From positions 1 to 64,000 of the forward strand of contig NZ_SSXE01000020.1 of the NCBI RefSeq assembly GCF_021699195.1: DNA of 64,000 bases. The letters run 5' to 3'. The DNA comes from Nonomuraea sp. MG754425. Lineage in GTDB: Bacteria > Actinomycetota > Actinomycetes > Streptosporangiales > Streptosporangiaceae. The translations under genes and the position numbers were made by a program. Shown piece after piece: positions 30,952-38,832 of the stretch. Under the pieces are notes generated by a model, which searched no databases, was not told where the DNA came from, and saw only the letters and a program-made list of their open reading frames with translations. Positions within the stretch are counted from its first letter, which is position 1. Every line of letters begins with the position of its first letter.

Positions 30952-31928
30952 CGTACGAGCCCAGGCCGGCGACGCCGTCGGCGTTCGCGCCCGGCGTGCC
31001 GCGCAACGCGGACCTGCCGCTGACCCCGCAGCCCAGCCCGGGGCGCGGCTCGGTCGCGTTCGACCTGCCCGGCGTGCGCGTCGGCACGGCCGAGTACGGC
31101 GAGGGCCCCACCGGCTGCACCGTGATCCACCTCCCGGCGGGCGCGCGCACGGCCGTGGACGCCCGCGGCGGCGCGGTCGGCATGAGCGGCGGCTACGACT
31201 ACAACCACGCCGTCTGCCTGGCGGGCGGTTCGGTGTACGGGCTGGCCGCGGCGGCGGGCGTGAGCGACGAACTGCTGCTCAGCCGCGACAACGTCACCAG
31301 GTGGGACGAGCTGCAACTGGTGTCGGGGGCGGTGATCTACGACTTCTCCTGCCGTGACAACGCCGTCTACCCCGACGCCGAGCTGGGCCGGGCCGCGGTG
31401 CGGTGGGCGAAGGAGGGCGAGTTCCCGGTGGGCCGGTGCGGCGCGGGACGCACGGCGAGCGCGGGCAAGATCGACTTCGGCCGGGCGGAGTTCTCCGGGC
31501 AGGGCGCCGCGTTCGGCACGTTCGGTGAGATCAAGGTGCTGGTCGCGACGGTGGTCAACTCCGTGGGCGCGGTGGTCGACCGGCAGGGCCGGGTCGTGCG
31601 CGGCAACTACCACGCCGCCCAGGGCCTACGCCGCCACCCGAGCGCCGACTACGCCGAGCTGACCGGGGCCCCGGCCGTCATGGGCAACACGACGCTGACC
31701 GTGATGATCACCAACGTCAGGCTGACCGACGTCGAGCTGCTCCAGGTGGGCCGCCAGGTGCACAGCTCGATGCACCGGGGCATCCAGCCGTTCCACACAC
31801 TGACCGACGGGGACACGATGTTCGCGATGACGACCGACGAGGTCGAACTGGCCGGGGTCAAGCCCACCGGCCTGGGCACGCTGGCCTCCGAGGTCGCGTG
31901 GGACGCCATCCTGAGCGCGGCGGAGTGA
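30948..31928 (+). CDS. P1-family (DmpA/S58) peptidase
   Basis: A 326-residue N-terminal-nucleophile hydrolase of the DmpA family, which self-cleaves and acts as an aminopeptidase on L-, D- or beta-amino-acid peptides and amides. Typical parts are VRVGTAEYGEGPTGCTVIHLP, an internal SGGYDYNHAVCLAGGSVYGL, and the cleavage site MGNTTLTVMITN, where Thr248 is the likely nucleophile rather than the Ser of DmpA. Start GTG overlaps the ATPase stop. In this operon it would hydrolyse the imported peptide or amide. Confidence 0.9.
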   Translation: MTYEPRPATPSAFAPGVPRNADLPLTPQPSPGRGSVAFDLPGVRVGTAEYGEGPTGCTVIHLPAGARTAVDARGGAVGMSGGYDYNHAVCLAGGSVYGLAAAAGVSDELLLSRDNVTRWDELQLVSGAVIYDFSCRDNAVYPDAELGRAAVRWAKEGEFPVGRCGAGRTASAGKIDFGRAEFSGQGAAFGTFGEIKVLVATVVNSVGAVVDRQGRVVRGNYHAAQGLRRHPSADYAELTGAPAVMGNTTLTVMITNVRLTDVELLQVGRQVHSSMHRGIQPFHTLTDGDTMFAMTTDEVELAGVKPTGLGTLASEVAWDAILSAAE

Positions 31929-31932
31929 CGAC

Positions 31933-32529
31933 ATGTGGACCGCACCCCGTTACGCCGTCGATGATCCCGCCCGCGTGGACGCGCTGGTCAGGGAGAACCC
32001 GTTCGCCATGGTCGTGAGCGTCGTCGAGGACGTGCCCGTGGCCACCCACTGTCCCGTCCTGCTGGAGGGGGAGAGCGTCGAGGATGGCACGCTGATCGGC
32101 CACATGGCGAGCAAGAACCCGCAGTGGCGCTCGTTCGAGTCCTCGCCCGAGGTGCTCGTCGTCTTCTCCGGGCCGCACGGCTACGTCTCGCCCACCGTGT
32201 ACGGGACCGACCCGGCCGTGCCGACCTGGGACTACGCGGCCGTGCACGTGACCGGCCGGGTGGAGCTGATGGACGACGCCCTGGAGGTGGTGGAGCGGAC
32301 GGTCGCGGCGGCGGAGGCGTCCCGCTCGCCCTCGTGGGAGCCGACGCCCGCCTCCCGTGAGAGGTTCCGGGCCCTGCTGCCTGGGGTAGTGGCCTTTCGC
32401 GTGCATGTTCGTACGCAGCAGAGCGTGTTCAAGCTGAGCCAGGACATCGACGCCGAGCGGTACAGCCGCGTCCGCGCCTGCGCCGGCGCCGAGAACCCGA
32501 GGCTCGCCGAGTTGATGGACAGGTCATGA
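31933..32529 (+). CDS. PaiB-like FMN-binding protein
   Basis: A 198-residue protein of the PaiB family: MWTAPRYAVDDPARVDALVRENPFAMVVS, IGHMASKNPQWRSF, YVSPTVYGTDPAVPTWDYAAVHVTG, and a final SVFKLSQD. PaiB proteins have a split-barrel flavin fold. In Bacillus they were first described as regulators linked to polyamine acetylation and protease expression. A redox or regulatory role next to an amine oxidase is plausible. It starts 4 bases after the peptidase stop. Confidence 0.9.
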   Translation: MWTAPRYAVDDPARVDALVRENPFAMVVSVVEDVPVATHCPVLLEGESVEDGTLIGHMASKNPQWRSFESSPEVLVVFSGPHGYVSPTVYGTDPAVPTWDYAAVHVTGRVELMDDALEVVERTVAAAEASRSPSWEPTPASRERFRALLPGVVAFRVHVRTQQSVFKLSQDIDAERYSRVRACAGAENPRLAELMDRS

Positions 32530-33590
32530 CATTTCCCACTTTCACGTCCAGTCAGATCGAACCCAGGGCCCGTGGCAAGGAGTTCGGCACCCACCTGCGC
32601 GAGCGGGTCGCCGCCAACCTCACCGGCTACACCGAACTGTTCACGGTCGCCGGGGCGAGCGCCGGGCAGGTGCGCGCGTGGGGCGAACGGGCACTGGAGG
32701 CCACCGAAGCCTGGTCGCCGTCGCTGGCCGGCGAGATCGCCGGCATCGCGGCGGGCGCCGGTCTGGAGCCCTGGCAGGTCTCGGTGGTCAACGCCCGCAC
32801 CGAGATCCTGGCCGCCATCGACATGATCGGTCACGGCGAGTGCTCGACGTCGGTGGTGCTGCCGCAGGAGGGCCCGCCGCGCACGGTGCAGACCTGGGAC
32901 TGGCACGACCATCTGCGCGACGCCCCGGTGCTGTGGGAGTACGAGCTGGACTCCGGCCGCGTCGTGCGCACGTTCACCGAGGCCGGGACGCTGGCCAAGA
33001 TCGGTATCACCACGGCCGGCCTGGGCGTGCACTTCAACATCCTGCGCCACGACTCCGACAGCGCCGACCTGGGCGTGCCCGTGCACCTGATCGCCCGCCG
33101 CATCCTCGACGAGGCGTCCTCGGTGGCGGAGGCGACCGAGATCGCCCGCTCGGCCAGGGTCTCGGCCTCGACCGTCATCACGGTCGTCACCGAGTCGCAG
33201 GCCGCCTCGATCGAGATCTCCCCCGACGGGGTGGCGGCCATCCCGCCCGGCCCCGACGGCGTGCTGCTGCACTGCAACCACTTCCTCGACCCCGGGCTGG
33301 CGGCGGGGGAGCGGCACGCCACCGAGCGGCCCGCCACCTACGACCGGATGCGGCACCTGGAGGAGCACGTCGAGGGCCTGAGCGGCGCGGACCAGAACGG
33401 GCGGGCGCTGACCATGCTCAGCCACGCCCCCGACGGCGCCCCCGTCTGCGCGCATCCCGACCTCACGCAGCCGCTCAACCAGCGCTGGGAGACGCTCGCC
33501 ACGATCGGGCTCGACCTGCCCGCCGGGCGGCTGCGGGTGCACCAGGGCGGGCCCTGCCAGGTCACCGAGGCGACCTGGCAGACCTTCTGA
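32526..33590 (+). CDS. C45-family acyltransferase/amidohydrolase
   Basis: A 354-residue protein of the peptidase C45 (acyl-CoA:6-aminopenicillanic acid acyltransferase-like) family, which are N-terminal-nucleophile enzymes that self-process before a Cys. The processing site is GHGECSTSVV with Cys106 as nucleophile. TWDWHDHLRDAPVLWEYE and GLGVHFNILRH follow as in the family. Members hydrolyse or transfer acyl groups on small amides. ATGA overlap with the paiB-like gene. Last gene of the operon and convergent with glutaryl-CoA dehydrogenase. The natural substrate is unknown; penicillin chemistry is not implied. Confidence 0.88.
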   Translation: MTFPTFTSSQIEPRARGKEFGTHLRERVAANLTGYTELFTVAGASAGQVRAWGERALEATEAWSPSLAGEIAGIAAGAGLEPWQVSVVNARTEILAAIDMIGHGECSTSVVLPQEGPPRTVQTWDWHDHLRDAPVLWEYELDSGRVVRTFTEAGTLAKIGITTAGLGVHFNILRHDSDSADLGVPVHLIARRILDEASSVAEATEIARSARVSASTVITVVTESQAASIEISPDGVAAIPPGPDGVLLHCNHFLDPGLAAGERHATERPATYDRMRHLEEHVEGLSGADQNGRALTMLSHAPDGAPVCAHPDLTQPLNQRWETLATIGLDLPAGRLRVHQGGPCQVTEATWQTF

Positions 33591-33593
33591 GCC

Positions 33594-34757
33594 TCACTTG
33601 AACGCCGGGATCCCGGTCAGCGCCTTGCCGATGACCAGCGAGTGGATCTCGGAGGTGCCCTCGTAGGTGAGCACCGACTCCAGGTTCACGGAGTGCCTGA
33701 TCACCGGGTACTCCAGGGTGATGCCGCTCGCGCCGAGCAGCGTGCGGCACTTCCTGGCGATCTCCAGGGCCTCGCGCACGTTGTTGAGCTTGCCGGCGCT
33801 CACCTGCTCGGGGGTGAGCGTCCCGGCCTCCTTCAGCCGGCCCAGGTGCACCGCCAGCAGCAGGCCCTTGCCCAGCTCCAGCGCCATGTCCGCGAGCTTC
33901 TCCTGGGTGAGCTGGTACGACGACAGCGGCCTGGCGAACACCTCGCGGTCGCCCGCGTACGCGATGGCCGTCTCCAGGCAGTCCAGCGCCGCCCCCATGG
34001 CCCCGAACACGATCCCGAACCTGGCCTCGTTCAGGCAGCCCAGCGGCCCCGACAGGCCGCGGGCGCCGGGCAGCATGGCGTCGGCCGGCAGGCGCACGCC
34101 GTCGAGCACCAGTTCGCTGGTCACGCTCGCGCGAAGGGAGATCTTGTGCTTGACGTCGTTGACGGTGAAGCCCGGGGTGCCGGCCGGGACCAGGAAGCCC
34201 CGGACGCCCTCGTCCGTGCGCGCCCAGACCACGGCCACGTCCGACACGGAGCCGTTGGTGATCCACATCTTGGTGCCGTTCAGCACCCAGTCGCCGCCCT
34301 CGCGCTTGGCCGTGGCGCGCATGCCGCCCGGGTCGGAGCCGAAGTCGGGCTCGGTCAGGCCGAAGCAGCCGATGCGCTCGCCGGCCGCCATCGCGGGCAG
34401 CCACTCCTGCTTCTGCTCCTCGCTGCCGTACTTCCAGATCGCGTACATGGCGAGGGAGCCCTGCACGGAGACCAGGCTGCGCAGCCCGGAGTCGGCGGCC
34501 TCCAGCTCCAGGCAGGCCAGCCCGTACGAGACCGCGCCCATGCCGGCGCAGCCGTACCCGTCGAGGTGCATGCCGAGCACGCCGACGGAGCCGAGCGTGC
34601 GGGCCAGCTCGCGGGCGGGCAGTTCCCCGGACTCGAACCAGCCGGCGACGTGCGGCCGGATCTCCCGGTCGCACACGCGCCGGACCGTGCTCCTGATCTC
34701 GCGTTCCTCGTCGGTGAGGAGGGTGTCCAGGGCGAACAGGGCGGTGGGTGCGATCAT
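33594..34757 (-). CDS. gcdH: Glutaryl-CoA dehydrogenase
   Basis: A 387-residue acyl-CoA dehydrogenase. Motifs GCFGLTEPDFGSDPGGM, WVLNGTKMWITNGSVSDVAVVWA and the C-terminal TYEGTSEIHSLVIGKALTGIPAF are those of glutaryl-CoA dehydrogenases, which oxidise and decarboxylate glutaryl-CoA to crotonyl-CoA using FAD. The catalytic Glu is in TYEGTSE. Start ATG 34757 is preceded by GGAG. An upstream in-frame ATG at 34796 lies inside the operator region and is rejected. It is divergent from aldehyde dehydrogenase and CoA-transferase genes that would make its substrate. Confidence 0.9.
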   Translation of the reverse strand: MIAPTALFALDTLLTDEEREIRSTVRRVCDREIRPHVAGWFESGELPARELARTLGSVGVLGMHLDGYGCAGMGAVSYGLACLELEAADSGLRSLVSVQGSLAMYAIWKYGSEEQKQEWLPAMAAGERIGCFGLTEPDFGSDPGGMRATAKREGGDWVLNGTKMWITNGSVSDVAVVWARTDEGVRGFLVPAGTPGFTVNDVKHKISLRASVTSELVLDGVRLPADAMLPGARGLSGPLGCLNEARFGIVFGAMGAALDCLETAIAYAGDREVFARPLSSYQLTQEKLADMALELGKGLLLAVHLGRLKEAGTLTPEQVSAGKLNNVREALEIARKCRTLLGASGITLEYPVIRHSVNLESVLTYEGTSEIHSLVIGKALTGIPAFK

Positions 34758-34772
34758 GCCGGGCTCCGTATT

Positions 34773-34799
34773 TTGGATCCAATATTGAAAATCCAATAT
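34773..34799. promoter_or_regulatory. Operator repeats in the divergent promoter (GntR candidate)
   Basis: TTGGATCCAA (34773-34782) is a perfect palindrome. ATCCAATAT occurs twice as a direct repeat (34777-34785 and 34791-34799), 14 bases apart. The stretch is markedly AT-rich compared with its surroundings. FCD-type GntR regulators bind sites of this general shape, and one is encoded at the end of the rightward operon. Confidence 0.6.
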
Positions 34800-34813
34800 G
34801 ACACAGTTAGGGT
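34785..34813 (+). promoter_or_regulatory. Promoter of the aldehyde dehydrogenase operon
   Basis: TTGAAA (34785-34790) and TAGGGT (34808-34813) are separated by 17 bases. The start point would be near 34820, only a few bases before ATG 34823, so the mRNA may be effectively leaderless. The -35 lies between the two ATCCAATAT repeats. Confidence 0.55.
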
Positions 34814-34822
34814 GCGTTGACC

Positions 34823-36256
34823 ATGGACGTTCTGAATCTCATCGGTGGCCGCTGGGTCGAGGGCGAGGGCGCGGAGTTCGCCGACACCAACCCCGCCCGG
34901 CCCTCCGAGGTCGTGGCGCGCGGGCGGTTCGCCTCCGCGCGTGAGGTGGACCGGGCGATCGCCGCCGCCCGCGAGGCCGCGCCCGGCTGGGCGGCGACGC
35001 CGCACCACGCCCGCGCCGCCGTCCTGACCGGGGCCGCCGACCTCGTGGACGGCCACGCCGACGCGTGGGGCGCCGAACTGGCCCGCGAGGAGGGCAAGAC
35101 GCTCGCCGAGGCCGTCGCCGAGGTCCGGGGCGCGGCCCGCATCCTGCGCTACTACGCCGGCGAGGCCGACCGCGACAGCGGCGAGGTCTTCGCCTCCCCG
35201 CGCCCCGGCGAGAGCGTGCTCGTCGTCCGCAAGCCGATCGGCGTCGCCGGGCTGATCACGCCGTTCAACTTCCCGATCGCCATCCCCGCCTGGAAGATCG
35301 GCCCGGCGCTGACGTACGGCAACACCGTGGTGTGGAAGCCGTCCTCGCTGGTGCCGCTGCTCGCCCACCGGCTGGCCTGGGCGCTCGTCGAGGCCGGCCT
35401 GCCGGACGGGGTGCTCAACCTCGTGTACGGCGAGGCGGAGGCGGGCTCGGCCATCGTCGATCACCCGGGCGTGGACGCGGTGTCGTTCACCGGGTCCACG
35501 GCTGTCGGGCGGGCCGTCATCGCGCGCTGCGGCGAACTGGCCAAGCCGGTGCAGACGGAGATGGGCGGCAAGAACGCCTCCATCGTGCTCGCCGACGCCG
35601 ACCTCGACCACGCCGCCGAGCAGGTGTGCCTGGGCGCGTTCCGCTCGACCGGGCAGAAGTGCACCGCCACCTCGCGGCTCATCGTCGCCTCCCAGGTGGC
35701 CGACGAACTGCTCGACCGGGTGGCCGGGCGGGCCGCGCGGCTCGTCGTGGGCGACCCGCTGTCGCCCGACGTGGAGATGGGCCCCCTGGTGAGCTCGGCC
35801 GCGCGGGACCGCGTCTCGGCCGGGGTCGCCCAGGCCGTCGGGGAAGGCGCCAGGCCGCTGGCCGGGGGCGGGTCGCTGGAGCGTGACGGCTGGTTCGTGC
35901 CGCCCACCCTGCTCGACCTGCCGGGGACCGGGGTGGACTTCTGGCGCACCGAGCTGTTCGGCCCGGTGGTGGGGGCCGTGCGGGCGTCGAGCACCGAGGA
36001 GGCGCTCGGGCTGGCCGACCTCAGCGACCACGGCCTCTCGGCGGCCCTGTTCACCCGGGATCTCGGCGTGGCCCTGCGCGCGGTCGAGCGGCTGGAGGTG
36101 GGCGTCCTGCACGTCAACTCGGAGTCGGCGGGCACCTTCCCGTACGTGCCGTTCGGCGGGGCCAAGCAGAGCGGGTTCGGGCCCAAGGAACAGGGGCGCG
36201 CGGCCAGGGAGTTCTACACCCGGACCGTCACCGTCTACCTCGGGTCGCCGGCATGA
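34823..36256 (+). CDS. Aldehyde dehydrogenase, glutarate/2-oxoglutarate-semialdehyde type
   Basis: A 477-residue NAD(P)-dependent aldehyde dehydrogenase. It shows ITPFNFPIAIPAWKIGPAL, the general base Glu246 in TEMGGKN, and the catalytic Cys280 in FRSTGQKCTATSR. The GQKCTATSR context is typical of 2,5-dioxovalerate (alpha-ketoglutarate semialdehyde) dehydrogenases. Given the neighbours, glutarate semialdehyde to glutarate is the best guess. ATG 34823 is preferred to TTG 34817. ATGA overlap with the CoA-transferase gene. Confidence 0.88.
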   Translation: MDVLNLIGGRWVEGEGAEFADTNPARPSEVVARGRFASAREVDRAIAAAREAAPGWAATPHHARAAVLTGAADLVDGHADAWGAELAREEGKTLAEAVAEVRGAARILRYYAGEADRDSGEVFASPRPGESVLVVRKPIGVAGLITPFNFPIAIPAWKIGPALTYGNTVVWKPSSLVPLLAHRLAWALVEAGLPDGVLNLVYGEAEAGSAIVDHPGVDAVSFTGSTAVGRAVIARCGELAKPVQTEMGGKNASIVLADADLDHAAEQVCLGAFRSTGQKCTATSRLIVASQVADELLDRVAGRAARLVVGDPLSPDVEMGPLVSSAARDRVSAGVAQAVGEGARPLAGGGSLERDGWFVPPTLLDLPGTGVDFWRTELFGPVVGAVRASSTEEALGLADLSDHGLSAALFTRDLGVALRAVERLEVGVLHVNSESAGTFPYVPFGGAKQSGFGPKEQGRAAREFYTRTVTVYLGSPA

Positions 36257-37380
36257 GCGGTGCGCTCTCCGGCCTCCTGGTGGCCGACTTCAGCCGGGTG
36301 CTGGCCGGGCCCTACTGCACGATGTTGCTGGCCGACCTCGGGGCCGAGGTGGTCAAGGTCGAGCGGCCGGGGGCCGGGGACGACACCCGTGCCTGGGGGC
36401 CGCCGTACGCCGGCGGCGAGGCGACGTACTTCCTCGGCGTGAACCGCAACAAGCGCTCGATCGCCCTCGACCTGCGGGCCGACGCCGACCTGCAGGTGGC
36501 GCGGGCGCTCGCCGCGCGGGCCGACGTGCTCGTCGAGAACTTCAAGCCCGGGACGATGGACCGGCTCGGCCTGGGCCACGACGCCCTGCGGGAGCTCAAC
36601 CCCGGGCTGGTGTACTGCTCGATCACCGGCTTCGGCTCGGGCGCGGGCGCCGCGCTGCCCGGCTACGACCTGATCGCCCAGGCGGTCGGCGGGCTGATGA
36701 GCGTCACCGGCGAGCCGGACGGGCCGGGCACCAAGGCGGGCGTGGCGCTGGTGGACGTCATCACCGGCCTGCACGCGGCGCTCGGCGTCATGGCCGCGCT
36801 GCGCCACCGCGACAGCACCGGCGAGGGGCAGCGGATCGAGGTGTCGCTCCTGTCGTCGTTGCTGTCGGCGCTCACCAACCACGCCTCCGCCTACGCGGCG
36901 GCCGGGGTCGTCCCGCGCGCGATGGGCAACCGGCACCCGAGCATCGTCCCGTACGAGGTGTTCCACGCCGCCGACCGCCCGATCGTGATCGCGGCCGGCA
37001 ACGACCGCCAGTTCCAGGCCCTGTGCGCCGCCCTCGACCGGCCCGCCCTCGCCCGCGACCCCCGCTACGCCACCAACCCCGGCCGCGTGGCCGCCCGCGA
37101 GAGCCTGGTCGCCGACCTCGACGCCGCCCTCGCCGAGCGCACGGCGGACGAGTGGTTCGACCGGCTCACCGCCGCCGGGGTGCCGTGCGGGCCGATCAAC
37201 GACCTGGCCGCCGCCTTCGCCCTCGCCGAGGACCTCGGCCTGGAGCCGTCCGTCGAGCTCGACGGCGTCGGGCAGGTCGCCAACCCCATCCGCCTCAGCG
37301 CCACCCCGCCCGCCTACCACCGGCCGCCGCCCGCGCTCGGACAGGACGCGGCGTGGGTTCGTGAGATATTGGGGCGGTGA
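36253..37380 (+). CDS. CaiB/BaiF family CoA-transferase (glutarate activation likely)
   Basis: A 375-residue family III CoA-transferase. It has VADFSRVLAGPYCTMLLADLGAEVVKVE, NRNKRSIALDL, and the catalytic Asp168 in GVALVDVITGLHAAL. These enzymes move CoA between organic acids through an aspartyl-CoA intermediate. Human SUGCT uses succinyl-CoA and glutarate. With aldehyde dehydrogenase upstream and glutaryl-CoA dehydrogenase divergent, glutarate is the probable acceptor. GTGA overlap with the regulator gene. Confidence 0.87.
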   Translation: MSGALSGLLVADFSRVLAGPYCTMLLADLGAEVVKVERPGAGDDTRAWGPPYAGGEATYFLGVNRNKRSIALDLRADADLQVARALAARADVLVENFKPGTMDRLGLGHDALRELNPGLVYCSITGFGSGAGAALPGYDLIAQAVGGLMSVTGEPDGPGTKAGVALVDVITGLHAALGVMAALRHRDSTGEGQRIEVSLLSSLLSALTNHASAYAAAGVVPRAMGNRHPSIVPYEVFHAADRPIVIAAGNDRQFQALCAALDRPALARDPRYATNPGRVAARESLVADLDAALAERTADEWFDRLTAAGVPCGPINDLAAAFALAEDLGLEPSVELDGVGQVANPIRLSATPPAYHRPPPALGQDAAWVREILGR

Positions 37381-38039
37381 GTCCGGACGAGGCACGACGC
37401 AGGCCGCCCACAGCCCAGCAGTTCGTGCTGGGCGAACTGCGCCGCGCCATCACCACCGGCCGGCTGCGCCCCGGCGCTCCCATCCGGCAGGACGCGCTGG
37501 CCGAGGAGCTGCAGGTCAGCCGGGTCCCGCTGCGCGAGGCGCTGAAGACCCTCGAAGGCGAGGGGCTGGTCACCTACCAGGCGCACAAGGGCTACTGCGT
37601 CGCCGTGCTCTCGCTCGACGACCTGCGCGAGGTCTACCGCATCCGCCAGCTCCTGGAGGAGGAGGCGGTGCGGGCGGCGGTGGCCCGGCTCACCGACGCC
37701 GACCTCGCCCGCATCGAGGCGGCCCAGCACGACGTCGAACACGCGGCGGCGGCGGGCGACGTGCTCGCCATGGCCACCGCCAACCGCACGTTCCACATGA
37801 CGCTGTTCGACTGCGCCGCGATGCCGCGCCTGGCCCGGCTGATCCGCACGCTGTGGGACACGACCGACGCCTACCGGTCGATGTACTACGGCGCCGCGGG
37901 CAACCGCGAGCGCGTGGTCGAGGAGCACCGCGCCACCCTCGACGCGCTGCGCCGCCGCGCCGCCGACGAGGCGGTGCGCACGCTCGACGTGCACCGCGAG
38001 CACGCCGTCACCGAGCTGGAGCCGCTCCTCGACGCCTGA
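37377..38039 (+). CDS. GntR-family (FCD) regulator
   Basis: A 220-residue regulator. The N-terminal GntR winged helix (LRRAITTGRLRPGAPIRQDALAEELQVSRVPLREALKTLEGEGLV) is followed by an all-helical FCD domain whose metal and ligand residues include an Asp/Arg (REVYRIRQLLE), His (NRTFHMTLF) and a second His (VVEEHRATL). FCD proteins sense small carboxylic acids. It is the last gene of the aldehyde dehydrogenase/CoA-transferase operon (GTGA overlap), so feedback on the shared divergent promoter is likely. Confidence 0.93.
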   Translation: MSPDEARRRPPTAQQFVLGELRRAITTGRLRPGAPIRQDALAEELQVSRVPLREALKTLEGEGLVTYQAHKGYCVAVLSLDDLREVYRIRQLLEEEAVRAAVARLTDADLARIEAAQHDVEHAAAAGDVLAMATANRTFHMTLFDCAAMPRLARLIRTLWDTTDAYRSMYYGAAGNRERVVEEHRATLDALRRRAADEAVRTLDVHREHAVTELEPLLDA

Positions 38040-38114
38040 GATCGCGGGCCGCCAGGCGCGGGCCTACGATCGGAGCACGCCGGGGCCCCCGCCCGCCGGC
38101 GCGGAGGAGAGCGC

Positions 38115-38822
38115 ATGACCTGGTTCCACGCGATGGACCCCCGCCCGCACGCCGCCCTGCGGCTGTTCTGCTTCCCGCACGCCGGCGGCGCCGCCTCGGC
38201 CTACCGCGACTGGCACCGGGCGGTGCCGCCGGAGGTGGAGGTGCGGGCCGTGCAGTACCCGGGCCGGGCCGACCGGGTGGGCGAGCCGCTCGTGGACGAC
38301 GCCCGCCTGCTGGCCGACCGGATCGCCGAGGCCATGCGCCCGCTGCTCGACCGCCCGGCCGTGCTGTTCGGGCACAGCATGGGCTCGCTGGTCGCGTACG
38401 AGACGGCGTTGCGCGTGCGTCCCGCCCACCTGGTCGTCTCCGGGCGGCGGGCGGCGAACCTGGCCCGCCCCGGAACCGTGCATCTGGGCACCGAGGCGGA
38501 GCTGGTCGCCGAGCTGCGCCGGCTCGACGGCACCGAGCGCGAGGTGCTGGACGAGCCGGAGCTGCGCTCGTACGTGCTGCCGATCGTGCGCGCCGACTAC
38601 CGCCTGGCCGAGACCTACCGCAACCCGGCGGCCGAGCCGGTCGACTGCCCCATCACGGCCGTCATCGGCGACAAGGACCCCGAGGTGGACGCCTCGAACG
38701 CGGGCGGCTGGGCCGCGCTGACCCGTGGCGGCTTCGCGCTGCACGTGCTGCCCGGCGACCACTTCTACCTGGCCGACCGGCGCGACGAACTGCTCAGCCT
38801 GATCCTCGCCGCCGTACGGTGA
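38115..38822 (+). CDS. Type II thioesterase
   Basis: A 235-residue alpha/beta-hydrolase of the external (type II) thioesterase family. It opens with LFCFPHAGGAASAY, has the nucleophile Ser88 in GHSMGSLVAYE, an acidic residue in GDKDPEV and His216 in GDHFYLADR. Such enzymes clear misloaded acyl or aminoacyl groups from NRPS and PKS carrier proteins. No NRPS or PKS gene is in the window, so this copy is an orphan serving a distant cluster or another acyl thioester. GGAGGAGAG before ATG is a strong ribosome binding site. Confidence 0.92.
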   Translation: MTWFHAMDPRPHAALRLFCFPHAGGAASAYRDWHRAVPPEVEVRAVQYPGRADRVGEPLVDDARLLADRIAEAMRPLLDRPAVLFGHSMGSLVAYETALRVRPAHLVVSGRRAANLARPGTVHLGTEAELVAELRRLDGTEREVLDEPELRSYVLPIVRADYRLAETYRNPAAEPVDCPITAVIGDKDPEVDASNAGGWAALTRGGFALHVLPGDHFYLADRRDELLSLILAAVR

Positions 38823-38832
38823 GCCTCGGGTC

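Noticed and set aside
34758-34796. Longer N-terminus of glutaryl-CoA dehydrogenase from ATG 34796
   Set aside because: The added codons lie in the AT-rich operator/promoter region and add nothing to the conserved fold.
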